A DNA stretch of 64,000 nucleotides, from NCBI RefSeq assembly GCF_002979915.1, contig NZ_PCQA01000007.1, forward strand, positions 1-64,000, given 5' to 3'. The DNA is from Arthrobacter sp. MYb213. Lineage in GTDB: Bacteria; Actinomycetota; Actinomycetes; Actinomycetales; Micrococcaceae. The translations under genes were made by a program, and so were the position numbers. Below the pieces are notes generated by a model. It saw only the letters and a list, made by a program, of their open reading frames with translations. It had not been told where the DNA came from and did no database searches. Of the stretch, positions 46,005-55,311 are shown piece after piece; the first letter of the stretch is position 1, and each line of letters opens with the position of its first letter.

Positions 46005-47568
46005 GTAGGTTGAAAGGCTCCAATTGAACTGCCAGAGATTCGCGAACCTTCACGATCATCCGTGTTCCGTGTTCTGTGTGCTCGTTTTCCAGTATTTCCG
46101 ATTCGCTCTGATGCAGCTTGGCGATCAGATCTCCACGGTTGTAGGGCAACATAATTTCAAGTTGCACCGTCGGGCGTGGGATCGAGGTGCGGACCAGTTC
46201 CAGCAGTTCGGTGATGCCGGCGCCGGTGCGTGCGGAGACGACCGCGGTGTTTGATTCGCGGTTGCGGATTCGCTCGATGACCATCGGATCGGCGACGTCT
46301 GCCTTATTGAGCACGATGATTTCCGGAATGTTCAGCGCGTCGACCTCGCCAAATACATGGCGTACCGCGTGAATCTGCCCCTCGGGGTCTGGGTGGGAGG
46401 CGTCGACGATGTGCAGGATCAGGTCCGAATCGGCGATTTCTTCCAGCGTCGAGCGGAAGGCCTCGACCAGTTGGGTGGGCAAGTTGGAGACGAAACCGAC
46501 GGTGTCGGCCAGCGTGTAGGTCAGCCCGTCGGAGGTTTGCGACTGCCGCACGGTGGGATCCAAGGTGGCGAACAATGCGTTCTCCACCAGCACCCCGGCG
46601 TTGGTCAGCCGGTTGAGCAGCGAGGACTTGCCAGCGTTGGTGTACCCGGCGATGGCTACCGCGGGGACCTGATTACGCTTACGGTTTGCACGCTTGGCCT
46701 CACGGGCCGGTTTCATCGCCTTAATTTCGCGGCGTAGCTTGGCCATCCGATCGCGAATGCGTCGGCGGTCCATTTCAATCTTCGTTTCACCCGGGCCACG
46801 CGAACCGATACCGCCACCGGCGGCACCTACTCGGCCACCGGCCTGCCGGGACATCGACTCGCCCCAACCACGCAGGCGCGGCAACAGGTATTCAAGCTGT
46901 GCCAGCTCGACCTGGGCCTTACCCTCACGGCTGGCAGCGTGCTGAGCGAAAATATCCAGAATTAGCGCGGTGCGGTCGATGACCTTCACCTTCACTACGT
47001 CTTCTAAGGCGCGACGCTGCGAGGGCGCAAGTTCCGCGTCAACGACCACGGTATCAGCGCCGGTGGAGGCGACGATATCGCGCAGCTCGATGGCCTTGCC
47101 CGAACCGAGGTAGGTGGAGGAATCTGGTTTACTGCGTCGCTGTACAACGCCGTCGAGCACCTCTGAGCCCGCGGTTTCCGCCAGTGCCGCCAGCTCACGT
47201 AATGAGTTTTCGGCGTCGGTGATGGTGCCGGAGGTCCACACCCCGGCGAGCACCACACGTTCCAGACGTAACTGGCGGTATTCGACCTCGGTGACATCTT
47301 CCAGCTCGGTGGACAGACCGGCCACGCGGCGTAGTGCACGGCGCTCGGCTAGGTCCTCTTGGTCCCCGTCGAAGGATGAATGCTCGGTTGAAAAACGGTT
47401 CAACGCGGGAGCCTGCCCGGAGAAGATACCGTCATCTGCGGGCTGCTCGGCGTGGAATACCGCCGGCGCTTGGGCGTCGTCGGCCGCAATGATGCGATCG
47501 ATGGCGGCCTGAATTTGGGCATCGTCCATGGATGCTGGCTGTTGCTGCGGTGACTCGGAGTTAGTCAT
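45997..47568 (-). CDS. hflX: GTPase HflX
   Basis: Ribosome-associated GTPase that splits stalled or heat-damaged ribosomes. From the ATG at 47566-47568 it has 523 residues. The N-terminal HflX domain has GSGKAIELRDIV near 155-166 and RGWGESMSRQAGGRVGAAGGGIGSRGPGETKIE at 232-264. The G1 motif GYTNAGKSSLLN is near 303-314, G3 DTVGFV near 350, G4 NKAD near 416. AAGGAG lies only 3 nt before the ATG, a short spacing. A frame is open 67 codons further upstream but is not HflX-like. Confidence 0.95.
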   Translation of the reverse strand: MTNSESPQQQPASMDDAQIQAAIDRIIAADDAQAPAVFHAEQPADDGIFSGQAPALNRFSTEHSSFDGDQEDLAERRALRRVAGLSTELEDVTEVEYRQLRLERVVLAGVWTSGTITDAENSLRELAALAETAGSEVLDGVVQRRSKPDSSTYLGSGKAIELRDIVASTGADTVVVDAELAPSQRRALEDVVKVKVIDRTALILDIFAQHAASREGKAQVELAQLEYLLPRLRGWGESMSRQAGGRVGAAGGGIGSRGPGETKIEMDRRRIRDRMAKLRREIKAMKPAREAKRANRKRNQVPAVAIAGYTNAGKSSLLNRLTNAGVLVENALFATLDPTVRQSQTSDGLTYTLADTVGFVSNLPTQLVEAFRSTLEEIADSDLILHIVDASHPDPEGQIHAVRHVFGEVDALNIPEIIVLNKADVADPMVIERIRNRESNTAVVSARTGAGITELLELVRTSIPRPTVQLEIMLPYNRGDLIAKLHQSESEILENEHTEHGTRMIVKVRESLAVQLEPFNLHG

Positions 47569-47979
47569 GGTCTCCTTAGAAGAACTTCTTAATACAGAAT
47601 AGTGCGGTGTACCCCCACTTTGCGAGGTGGCGCGGTTGGATGTCGGTGGGTGTTCGCTCATACCGGTCCTTAGATTGAGGGCAAAAAGCCGTCGATGTTC
47701 AGATGAAGTGCTGGTTACCGGGAGATGGCGAGGATACACCGGGCGGTGCGTTGAGCCTAGAAATAGCAAAAGACTTTGCCGTCTGCGGGCTTAAAGTTCC
47801 CCGATGGCGCATAGAAATAGCGTCAGATGCCGGGGGTAAGCCTAGGTAACCGATGGGGGTTACGTCTTAGACGAAGATCAAAGTCATAGGTAAAACTCTA
47901 TCAGTGAACGGACCCACGCGTATATCGGCTAGCTCACGTTGTTTGCCCGGCCTCACGCGCAGACGATAATCTTTTGCTT
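47569..47979. other. Divergent hflX / methyltransferase intergenic region
   Basis: 411 nt without a convincing gene. It contains a TATTCT -10 candidate for hflX, a direct repeat TAGAAATAGC (47758-47767 and 47812-47821), and several short hairpins: GCAAA-agac-TTTGC (47766-47779), GTAACC/GGTTAC (47846-47863) and CGTCT-t-AGACG (47863-47873). Regulation or a small RNA is possible. Confidence 0.35.
47967..47972 (+). promoter_or_regulatory. -10 box of methyltransferase gene (leaderless candidate)
   Basis: TAATCT ending 7 nt before the ATG at 47980; no ribosome binding site is present. Confidence 0.35.
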
Positions 47980-48585
47980 ATGAGCTCCGATCATTACTTC
48001 AGCGCCAGCCCCGCCTCGGCCGACGAACGCCGCAACGTGACCGTCGAATTAAACGGCGCGCGCCATCAGGTGCAGACCGCGCCGGGGATCTTCTCCCCCG
48101 CCGGTTTGGACAAAGGCACCGCCATTTTGCTGGAGTACGTACCGACCCCGCGCGGCCGAATCTTAGACATCGGCTGTGGTTGGGGTCCGATCATGCTCTC
48201 GGCCGCGTTGCAGAGCCCAGAGTCGGAGGTTTTTGGTGTGGACGTTAATGAGCGTTCCATTGAACTTGCCAAGTTGAATGCGCACAGCCTTGGGTTGCAG
48301 AACGTTTCGGTGGGCACCCCCGACTCGATTGATCCGCAGCTGCAGTTCGACACGATTTGGTCCAACCCACCGATTCGCGTTGGTAAAGAAGCTCTCCATG
48401 AATTGTTGCTACTTTGGTTGCCTCGGCTGGCACCGGGCGGCGAGGCCTGGATGGTTGTGCAGAAAAACCTTGGCAGCGACTCGTTGCAAAAGTGGATGGG
48501 CACCGTACTGCCCAAGGATTGGAAGATCACTCGCGAGGCGACCTCCAATGCCTTCCGCGTGCTGAAGATAGCTCGGCCCGCTTAG
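47980..48585 (+). CDS. RsmC-like class I SAM methyltransferase
   Basis: A 201-residue methyltransferase of the 'small domain' (MTS) type: HYFSASPAS N-terminus, SAM loop ILDIGCGWGPI near 62-72, DVNERSIELAKLNA near 88-101, and the active-site SNPPIR near 127-132. RsmC members methylate a guanine of 16S rRNA; single-domain actinobacterial versions are often annotated without proven substrate. Start at ATG 47980; a TTG two codons upstream is possible. Confidence 0.88.
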   Translation: MSSDHYFSASPASADERRNVTVELNGARHQVQTAPGIFSPAGLDKGTAILLEYVPTPRGRILDIGCGWGPIMLSAALQSPESEVFGVDVNERSIELAKLNAHSLGLQNVSVGTPDSIDPQLQFDTIWSNPPIRVGKEALHELLLLWLPRLAPGGEAWMVVQKNLGSDSLQKWMGTVLPKDWKITREATSNAFRVLKIARPA

Positions 48586-48609
48586 CTACTGACTTCAGTT
48601 TTAAACCTC

Positions 48610-48650
48610 AACGGCCTGCCGGTGAATCATTGATTCGCCGGCAGGCCGTT
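48610..48650. terminator. Bidirectional terminator, methyltransferase / dapF
   Basis: Perfect 13-nt arms (48610-48622 and 48638-48650), T-rich on the plus side (TTT) and TTGAGGTTT on the minus side. It sits between two convergent genes. Confidence 0.85.
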
Positions 48651-48664
48651 TTTGCGTTGCTGCT

Positions 48665-49597
48665 CTAGCTTGCGCCGACAACTCCGCGGGCTACCAAGGT
48701 CGCGGGGCCGGAGAGGATCGTGTCCTCGTTGCCGTCCTCGGTGGCGGCAAATTCGACACCAACCAGTCCGCCGGGAACCTCCACCGCCCACTGATTAATC
48801 AGTGCGGTGCCACGAGCCCAGTAACGCATGGCGGCCGCAGCCGCGCAGGCACCGGTGCCACAGGATAGGGTTTCCCCCACCCCGCGCTCGTATACCCGCA
48901 TCTTGATATGAGCCACGCCGTCGTTGATCAAGGGTTCGGCCGGAACCACAAATTCAACGTTGGTTCCGTGCGGTGGTGTCGGTGAGACTTCTGGGAGAGT
49001 GGTGAGGTCCAAATTTTCCAGTAACTGCGCCTCAGGTAGCGCCACCACGGTGTGCGGGTTACCCATGGTGATGCTCAGCGCCGGGTGCGGCTGTTCCCAC
49101 TCACGTGCAAGCACTAGCGAGTCTACGGAGTCCGCGCCGGCTTTGGCCTCGTGAATAAGTCCCCACGGGCCAAGGTTCACCGCATAACCATCGGCTAACC
49201 GGGTGACGGTTTTGACGCCCGCACGACTGCCAATCTGCAAGCTGGCACCGATCGGGAGATTAACCAGCCCTTCAGCGAGCAGGTAGTGCACAAATGCTCG
49301 CACCCCATTGCCACACATTTCGGCAATGGACCCGTCGCTATTACGGTAGTCCATGAACCAGTAGGCCTTCGGGTGATCGAGCATCTGCGATTCAAAGCCG
49401 GCCATTTTGGAAGTGGGAACGGCGCGAATTAGCCCGTCACCACCAATGCCAAAACGACGATGGCAGAGCGCGGCAACCTGCTCGGCGGTGATATTCCGGG
49501 TGTCTTGGGGATCCGCAAGCAGCACGAAGTCGTTGCCGGTGGCATGGCCCTTAGCGAAGGGTAGCCCTGCAAGCTGGTCTAGTTCGGTGCGGTACAT
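48665..49597 (-). CDS. dapF: Diaminopimelate epimerase
   Basis: Converts LL- to meso-diaminopimelate for lysine and peptidoglycan synthesis. The 310 residues contain both catalytic cysteines: EMCGNGVRAFVHYL near 92-105 and ETLSCGTGACAAAAA near 243-257. AAGGAG precedes the ATG, 8 nt after the miaA stop. Confidence 0.96.
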   Translation of the reverse strand: MYRTELDQLAGLPFAKGHATGNDFVLLADPQDTRNITAEQVAALCHRRFGIGGDGLIRAVPTSKMAGFESQMLDHPKAYWFMDYRNSDGSIAEMCGNGVRAFVHYLLAEGLVNLPIGASLQIGSRAGVKTVTRLADGYAVNLGPWGLIHEAKAGADSVDSLVLAREWEQPHPALSITMGNPHTVVALPEAQLLENLDLTTLPEVSPTPPHGTNVEFVVPAEPLINDGVAHIKMRVYERGVGETLSCGTGACAAAAAMRYWARGTALINQWAVEVPGGLVGVEFAATEDGNEDTILSGPATLVARGVVGAS

Positions 49598-49605
49598 CTC
49601 GCTCC

Positions 49606-50526
49606 TTAGCTGGTGGGGTGTGCCGGGTTCAGTAGTGCTAAGGCCTTATCCAACAGGCCAGGTTCTTTAGGGTTAAGCCAGTTCACTCGTGGGTCGGCGT
49701 TGAACCAGGTCAGCTGCCGGCGGGCAAACTTCCTGGTGGCGATGATGGTCGCCTCGATGGCTTCTGCGCGACTTATTTTACCGTCCAAGTAGTCGGTGTA
49801 CTGCTGGTAACCGATCGCCCGTGATGCCGTTTTTCCTTCACGCAGGCCCTTGCCCAGCAGCTCGGCAACTTCCTCGGCAAAACCCATTCGGTCCATTTTG
49901 CGTACACGCTCGGCCAACGTCTCATGTAACGCAGCCCGCTCGTAATTTAGTCCGATCTGCAGCCCCGGTTGGAAATACTCACGGTTTGGCATAAATGAGC
50001 TAAACGCACGGCCTGAAATTTCGAATACTTCCAGCGCCCGAATCGCCCGACGGGTGTCTAGGTTCCGTGCTGCCGAGATCGGATCAACCTCAGCCAAGCG
50101 GCGACGTACATCCCCATCACCGTGTTCCTGCACTTCGGCTTCCAGACGATCGCGTACGTCTCGGTCGGTAGGTGGGAAGTCGATGACATCCAAGGCGGCA
50201 CGGACATATAAGCCAGAACCCCCGACCATCACCGGCACCTTGCCGTGCGCACGAATCTGCTCGAAGTGTTCGCGAGCTTGGGCCTGGAATTGAGCGACCG
50301 ACGCTTCCTCGCGCACGTTCATGATGTCCAGCAGGTGGTGCTCAATGCCCCCGCGCTCGCCCGGCGCTAGTTTGGCCGTGCCGATGTTCATTCCACGGTA
50401 AAACTGCAGCGCATCAGAGTTGACGATTTCGCCGCCCAATTTTTGCGCCAGTGCGATCGCCAAATCTGACTTGCCGGTACCAGTCGGGCCAACGATGGTA
50501 ATCACCGGCAATTGCGAAGTGGTCAT
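49606..50526 (-). CDS. miaA: tRNA dimethylallyltransferase
   Basis: Adds the isopentenyl group to A37 of tRNAs reading UNN codons; its product is the substrate of MiaB encoded just upstream. P-loop GPTGTGKSDLAIALAQ near 13-28, DALQFYRGMNIGTAK near 39-53 and the C-terminal tRNA-binding part are all present in 306 residues. It begins 4 nt after the miaB stop. Confidence 0.96.
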   Translation of the reverse strand: MTTSQLPVITIVGPTGTGKSDLAIALAQKLGGEIVNSDALQFYRGMNIGTAKLAPGERGGIEHHLLDIMNVREEASVAQFQAQAREHFEQIRAHGKVPVMVGGSGLYVRAALDVIDFPPTDRDVRDRLEAEVQEHGDGDVRRRLAEVDPISAARNLDTRRAIRALEVFEISGRAFSSFMPNREYFQPGLQIGLNYERAALHETLAERVRKMDRMGFAEEVAELLGKGLREGKTASRAIGYQQYTDYLDGKISRAEAIEATIIATRKFARRQLTWFNADPRVNWLNPKEPGLLDKALALLNPAHPTS

Positions 50527-50530
50527 CGCC

Positions 50531-52057
50531 TTAGCCGCGTACCTTCAACGTTGGCATGCCGAGATTGGTTTTACCGACAGCGCTCCCGCCAGTCGTTGGT
50601 ACACCACAGCTTTCAGCCTGCGACCGATCCCAGGCGTCCCCGGCTCGTGATCGGCGTAGCGAGTACTGTTCCAAAGTTGGGTCAGACACCAGGTGGAACG
50701 CCGCTGCCTCGGTAATTGGTACGGTCACCATGTCGCCCGGACGTGGAGTGTCACCGCCTTCAGGCACTGAGAAGTGCACCAGACGCTGATCGCGGGAACG
50801 GCCCGAGAGCCGGTGAGTTTCCTCGGCTTTGCGCCCGGATTGCTCGGTTACCAAAACTTCCACGGTGCGCCCGAGTTGTTTGGCGTTTTCTTCCTTGGCA
50901 ATGCGATCCTGCAATGCTGTCAGACGTTCGAAGCGTTCCTGAACGACTGCCTTGGGCAGCTGATCGGGCAACTCGGCAGCCGGGGTACCCGGGCGTTTGG
51001 AGTATTGGAATGTAAAGGCGGTAGCAAAGCGGGAGGCCTCAACCACATCGAGCGTGGCTTGGAAGTCTTCCTCGGTTTCGCCGGGGAAGCCAACAATAAT
51101 GTCGGTACTGATCGCCGCCTGCGGCATCCGTTCGCGAACCTTGTCCAAGATGCCTAGGAACTTCTTTGACCGGTAGGAACGGCGCATATCTTTGAGCACC
51201 TTATCCGAACCTGATTGCAGCGGCATGTGTAGCTGCGGCATAACGTTCGGAGTTTCGGCCATCGCGTCGATGACATCGTCGGTGAATGCGGCCGGGTGCG
51301 GGCTGGTGAATCGCACACGTTCCAATCCTTCGATTTCACCACAGGCGCGCAGGAGCTTTCCGAAGGCCAGACGGTCACCAAATTCGATACCGTAGGAGTT
51401 GACGTTTTGCCCTAGCAGAGTGACCTCAACAGCGCCGTCGGCAACTAATGCTTCGATTTCAGCGAGGATTTCACCTGGTCGGCGATCACGTTCCTTACCG
51501 CGTAGGGCGGGAACGATGCAGAAGGTACAGGTGTTGTTGCAGCCCACGGAGATCGAGACCCAGCCCGCATATACCGATTCACGTCGGGTGGGCAGTGTGG
51601 AGGGAAAGACGTCCAATGATTCAAGGATCTCTAACTCTGCGCGCTGGTTGTGCTCGGCACGACTAAGCAGCGCCGGCAGCGATCCGATATTGTGCGTGCC
51701 AAAGACAACATCCACCCACGGAGCTTTTTGCAGGATGGTTTCGCGGTCTTTCTGCGCCAAGCATCCACCCACGGCAATCTGCATACTAGGATTTACATCC
51801 TTGACGCTCTTGAGCATGCCAAGGTTTCCGTAGAGCTTATTGTCGGCGTTTTCACGCACCGCGCAAGTATTGAACACGACGACGTCTGCAACAGCATCCG
51901 GGTCAGTTTCATCTATGCGGGCCAGACCCGCGTCTTCCAAAAGGCCCGACAGGCGTTCGGAATCATGTACGTTCATTTGGCAACCGTAGGTGCGAACCTC
52001 ATAGGTACGCGCAGAAATTTCGGTTCTAACTGGGGTCATCTCGTCCAACTCACTCAC
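50531..52057 (-). CDS. miaB: tRNA-2-methylthio-N6-dimethylallyladenosine synthase
   Basis: Radical-SAM methylthiotransferase. It has an N-terminal UPF0004 domain with three cluster cysteines (GCQMN near 25, NTCAVRENA near 61, GGCLAQKD near 97). The radical-SAM CX3CX2C is in [11 protein letters not shown] near 173-183, and a TRAM domain follows (about 380-450). A tail of about 50 residues beyond TRAM is typical of actinobacteria. Start is GTG at 52055-52057, with a TAACCT -10 box ending 6 nt before it. Confidence 0.96.
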   Translation of the reverse strand: MSELDEMTPVRTEISARTYEVRTYGCQMNVHDSERLSGLLEDAGLARIDETDPDAVADVVVFNTCAVRENADNKLYGNLGMLKSVKDVNPSMQIAVGGCLAQKDRETILQKAPWVDVVFGTHNIGSLPALLSRAEHNQRAELEILESLDVFPSTLPTRRESVYAGWVSISVGCNNTCTFCIVPALRGKERDRRPGEILAEIEALVADGAVEVTLLGQNVNSYGIEFGDRLAFGKLLRACGEIEGLERVRFTSPHPAAFTDDVIDAMAETPNVMPQLHMPLQSGSDKVLKDMRRSYRSKKFLGILDKVRERMPQAAISTDIIVGFPGETEEDFQATLDVVEASRFATAFTFQYSKRPGTPAAELPDQLPKAVVQERFERLTALQDRIAKEENAKQLGRTVEVLVTEQSGRKAEETHRLSGRSRDQRLVHFSVPEGGDTPRPGDMVTVPITEAAAFHLVSDPTLEQYSLRRSRAGDAWDRSQAESCGVPTTGGSAVGKTNLGMPTLKVRG

Positions 52058-52400
52058 TCTTCAAGGTTACCCAATTCAGTGACCCGCGACATCTTAGCCA
52101 TGGCTTAACCGATGGCTTCTCCCAAAATCAACGCAAAACCGTAACCTCCTCAATCCGGAAACGAATCTAAGCCCGGCATAGCCTTCGCGTCATGAAGAGC
52201 GCAATGAATAGCGGCCAGCTGTCACAGGGCGGTGATAGTCGTCTAAACCTCGCGTTGAATTTCTACGGCAGCTCTCTGCCACAATGAATATGAGGAGAAC
52301 TAGATGACACGTCCGTAGCCGATCCGGACAGATCTTATGCTGCCCTGCAGTATGGCCGGCAAAGTGTGCGCCGACGTTGCAGGATCAACCGGAGGTACCC
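52058..52400. other. Intergenic region miaB / small membrane protein
   Basis: 343 nt. The miaB promoter is at the left end. On the plus strand a GAGGAG site is followed by a four-codon frame (ATG at 52304, TAG at 52316-52318), and GGAGG at 52391-52395 serves the next gene. I see no other gene or RNA. Confidence 0.35.
52064..52069 (-). promoter_or_regulatory. -10 box of miaB (leaderless candidate)
   Basis: TAACCT on the minus strand, 6 nt before the GTG start of miaB. Confidence 0.3.
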
Positions 52401-52712
52401 ATGAATATCAAGGACAATTCTTCCTACCGAAACCAGGCGGCGAAGGATTCCGGTGCGGCATCTCCACTTCCAGAAGAGCAAACAACGGAAAAACCAGTTA
52501 CCGGTTTGAACAAGTCACAGAAATTTCATCTGACCATGTTGTTATTGACGCTCGGGCTACTGATCATTCTTCCGTTGTGCTTCGCCGGATTTGCGGTCAC
52601 TTTTCCGCATGTAGGTTCGGTTTTGTACGTCTTATTTGGAGCCTCTGCTATTGCAGGCATTTTGACTCTACTATTCTGGATTGCGTATTCGCTCAAACGA
52701 TTCCTGCGTTGA
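52401..52712 (+). CDS. Small two-helix membrane protein
   Basis: A 103-residue protein, not recognised. The N-terminal 40 residues are polar, with EEQTTEKPVTGLNKSQK before the membrane; two hydrophobic helices follow (near 44-66 and 73-95) and a short basic end (SLKRFLR). The ATG at 52401 has an ideal GGAGG 5 nt upstream, which favours this frame over an overlapping 150-residue frame (52337-52789). Confidence 0.65.
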   Translation: MNIKDNSSYRNQAAKDSGAASPLPEEQTTEKPVTGLNKSQKFHLTMLLLTLGLLIILPLCFAGFAVTFPHVGSVLYVLFGASAIAGILTLLFWIAYSLKRFLR

Positions 52713-52869
52713 GAACCGTCGCACCTCTAAGTACTCCCCAAACAATATCCAAGAGAGCTCACTCCGGTAAGGGCAAGTTCGCAGGGTGAAGATCTCCAGA
52801 AACTTCTAGGTCCTAGCGACTGAAACGCGCGTTGCAGTTAGTCAGTGAAGCCTGACCCGCACTACCCGG

Positions 52870-53733
52870 TCACTTCTCGCCGTAACGTTCTTCCCACTCT
52901 TCACGGGCAACTTTGAATGCCATCGAGCCGTGGTAACCCTTGCGTCCGAGCATGCCAACAAGTCGGCGAAGCGCCTTGTCCCGATCTAGGCCCATGGAGG
53001 CCGGGCGAAGTTTGGTGCGCGCCAGTTCTCGGGCTCGCTGTTCTTCTGCTTCATCGTCGATTTGTTCCAATGCCTCGGCGGCCACCTCATCGTCGATCCC
53101 TTTGGTACGCAGTTCGCGGCGAATAGCGCCGCGAGCAAGTCCACGAGACCGGGCACGTGCCGCAACCCAGGATTTTGCGAACCGTTCGTCATCGACCAGG
53201 TTCAACTCGGCGTAACGCTCCAGTACCTCGTCGGCGATGTCTTCGGGGCATTCCTTTTCCAGCAATTTATCTTTGAGTTGTTTGCTGGTTTTATCGCTTG
53301 CGGTGAGCTGCCGTAAGACGATACCGCGAGCTTTTTCACGCCACTGGTCGTCGCTAAATACTTCGGGCTCATCTGATTCTTGCGCGGCGCGTCGTTCTGC
53401 ACGCGCTTGGCGGCGTTCCTTTTTAGTGGGGTTTTCCGCCGCCGGTTCTTTGTTGGCCACGATATTTTCCATCGCAGCGCGAAGCTCATCGACGGTTTGT
53501 GGCGGGGCTGGTTCAACCGTGGCTGAAACGATCTGCGTGACTTCGCTACGCTTAGCGGTCCGTGGTTCACGGGTCGGCTGAGGTTTTTTCAGCTCTTCTA
53601 GTTCTTGCGCGCTGGGTTTGGCCCAGTCAGGCATGTCATCTAGGTCGCCTTGATACTCTTTGGAAACGGACGTAGCGTCCGACCCGGATCGAGATCCGGG
53701 TCGGACGCTACGTTTATTGAAGCCTGAGGCCAC
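52870..53733 (-). CDS. recX: Regulatory protein RecX
   Basis: Modulates RecA filament growth and coprotease activity. The 287 residues carry a long hydrophilic N-terminal extension (about 1-125) and the RecX three-helix repeats (VLRQLTASDKTSKQLKDKLLEKE near 143-165; RFAKSWVAARARSRGLARGAIRRELRTKG at 184-212). Start is GTG at 53731-53733, overlapping the recA TAG by one base. Codons 7-21 contain a perfect inverted repeat (53670-53713), probably the recA terminator. Confidence 0.93.
   Translation of the reverse strand: MASGFNKRSVRPGSRSGSDATSVSKEYQGDLDDMPDWAKPSAQELEELKKPQPTREPRTAKRSEVTQIVSATVEPAPPQTVDELRAAMENIVANKEPAAENPTKKERRQARAERRAAQESDEPEVFSDDQWREKARGIVLRQLTASDKTSKQLKDKLLEKECPEDIADEVLERYAELNLVDDERFAKSWVAARARSRGLARGAIRRELRTKGIDDEVAAEALEQIDDEAEEQRARELARTKLRPASMGLDRDKALRRLVGMLGRKGYHGSMAFKVAREEWEERYGEK
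53670..53713 (-). terminator. Probable recA terminator inside recX
   Basis: Perfect 21-bp inverted repeat (53670-53690 and 53693-53713) with only 2 nt between the arms, so about 20 pairs with a tetraloop. It begins 20 nt past the recA stop codon, within the first codons of recX. No T tract follows, so partial termination or mRNA 3'-end protection are both possible. Confidence 0.6.
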
Positions 53734-54776
53734 TACTTATCGCCCTCGACGATTCGCAGGTCGGCCTCTCCTTCTTCGCCGTCTTCGAGAATGCCAAGCT
53801 TAGTCAGAATCTGGCGTTCGAGCTCATTGGCCAGATCAGGGTTGTCGCGCAGGAAGCGACGTGCGTTTTCCTTACCCTGGCCCAGCTGATCACCATCGTA
53901 GGTGAACCATGCGCCGGACTTTTTGACCATACCGTGCTCAACACCCATATCGATCAGGCTACCCTCGCGGGAAATACCGTGGCCGTAAAGGATGTCGAAT
54001 TCGGCCTGCTTGAAGGGAGGCGCCATCTTGTTCTTGACGATCTTGCAACGGGTGCGGTTACCGACTGCGTTGGTTCCCTCTTTGAGAGTCTCAATGCGGC
54101 GGATGTCGATACGTACCGAGGCGTAGAACTTCAGCGCCTTACCACCGGTGGTGGTTTCCGGGCTACCGAAGAAGACACCAATTTTTTCACGTAGCTGGTT
54201 AATGAAGATCGCGGTGGTCTTGGAGTTCGACAGACGTCCGGTGATCTTACGCAGTGCCTGAGACATCAAACGTGCCTGCAGACCCACGTGGCTGTCGCCC
54301 ATTTCGCCTTCAATTTCGGCACGTGGCACGAGTGCTGCCACGGAGTCGATCACGATGATGTCCAGTGCGCCGGAGCCCACCAGCATGTCCATGATTTCTA
54401 GAGCCTGTTCACCGGTGTCTGGCTGGGAGACCAGCAGTGCGTCGGTGTCCACGCCAAGCTTCTTAGCGTATTCAGGGTCAAGTGCGTGCTCGGCGTCGAT
54501 GAAGGCCGCAACGCCGCCAGCCTTCTGGGCACTAGCAACTGCGTGCAATGCCAGAGTGGTCTTACCCGAGGATTCTGGGCCGTAGATTTCTACGACTCGA
54601 CCGCGGGGAAGTCCGCCTATGCCCAGCGCAACGTCCAATGCTACCGAGCCGGTGGGGATGACCTCAACGGCTGCGCGGGTAGTGTCACCCAAACGCATGA
54701 GTGAGCCCTTGCCGAAAGCCTTGTCGATTTGGCCCAGAACGGACTCGAGAGCCTTTTCCCGATCATTACTTGCCAT
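53733..54776 (-). CDS. recA: Recombinase RecA
   Basis: Strand-exchange ATPase that also triggers LexA cleavage. The 347 residues include Walker [13 protein letters not shown] near 65-76, Walker [13 protein letters not shown] near 139-150, and the L2-loop [30 protein letters not shown] region (193-222). No intein. An SOS box lies about 150 nt upstream and recX follows with overlapping codons. Confidence 0.98.
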   Translation of the reverse strand: MASNDREKALESVLGQIDKAFGKGSLMRLGDTTRAAVEVIPTGSVALDVALGIGGLPRGRVVEIYGPESSGKTTLALHAVASAQKAGGVAAFIDAEHALDPEYAKKLGVDTDALLVSQPDTGEQALEIMDMLVGSGALDIIVIDSVAALVPRAEIEGEMGDSHVGLQARLMSQALRKITGRLSNSKTTAIFINQLREKIGVFFGSPETTTGGKALKFYASVRIDIRRIETLKEGTNAVGNRTRCKIVKNKMAPPFKQAEFDILYGHGISREGSLIDMGVEHGMVKKSGAWFTYDGDQLGQGKENARRFLRDNPDLANELERQILTKLGILEDGEEGEADLRIVEGDK

Positions 54777-54827
54777 GGTTCACCTTTGGTCATGCAGGCC
54801 GTTGCGCGACCTGCCAATCAATCTTTG

Positions 54828-54845
54828 TACTGTATCTAGACAGTA
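54828..54845. promoter_or_regulatory. Inverted repeat in recA 5' region
   Basis: TACTGT / ACAGTA arms with a 6-nt centre (ATCTAG), between the SOS box and the recA start. It may be an operator for a second regulator or a second promoter element. The inner CTG-N8-CAG is close to, but not, the E. coli LexA form (N10). Confidence 0.35.
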
Positions 54846-54927
54846 TGAGCGCCAACCGACACTTTAGACCGCTTGGGCCCGAGGTGTGGACAAACTCTGT
54901 GTGCTGTTGTTAATAGAATAACCTAAT

Positions 54928-54943
54928 CCGAACAGATGTTCGA
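54928..54943 (-). promoter_or_regulatory. SOS box of recA
   Basis: CCGAACAGATGTTCGA has one mismatch to the consensus TCGAAC-N4-GTTCGA. On the minus strand a TATTCT -10 candidate follows after about 10 nt, so LexA would block recA transcription. Confidence 0.75.
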
Positions 54944-55010
54944 AATCAAGTTAGCGTGTTTCGAATATTTTTCAGTTCTTCGAAGACACGGTCGTGCGGC
55001 AGTGGTGAGC

Positions 55011-55235
55011 TTAGGGGTCTTTGATTTCCAGATCCATGCCCAACCAGCGCTCGGGTGGCAGATCCTGCGCACGGCAGATCGCTTCCCAAACCTCTCTGGG
55101 CTTGACGCCTTTTCCTAGTGCTTCGGTGGCATTCATGCTCTGCAGCTCAGTGAGCGCGAGCGAATCGGCCAGGGTGCGCGAATAGATCGAACCAAATTCA
55201 TGATCCATATTTCGCCAGAATTCACTATTTTTCAC
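55011..55235 (-). CDS. DUF3046 domain protein
   Basis: A 74-residue protein of the small DUF3046 family, recognised by FWRNMDHEFGSIYSRTLADSLALTEL near 6-31 and KPREVWEAICRAQDLPPERW at 45-64. It is regularly found next to recA in actinobacteria. GTG start at 55233-55235. The function is unknown. Confidence 0.85.
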   Translation of the reverse strand: MKNSEFWRNMDHEFGSIYSRTLADSLALTELQSMNATEALGKGVKPREVWEAICRAQDLPPERWLGMDLEIKDP

Positions 55236-55257
55236 GACTCATATTCTTCCATGCATA

Positions 55258-55293
55258 ACTCGAGGGCCCTCGCATTTGCGAAGGCCCTCGAGT
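55258..55293 (-). terminator. clgR terminator
   Basis: 12-bp arms ACTCGAGGGCCT / AGGCCCTCGAGT (55258-55269 and 55282-55293), 19 nt past the clgR stop. The T tract is weak. Confidence 0.65.
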
Positions 55294-55311
55294 CGAAAAC
55301 TTAGGTCGATA

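Noticed and set aside
52337-52789. 150-codon frame overlapping the small membrane protein gene
   Set aside because: No ribosome binding site and mixed composition; the other frame has GGAGG and two clean membrane helices.
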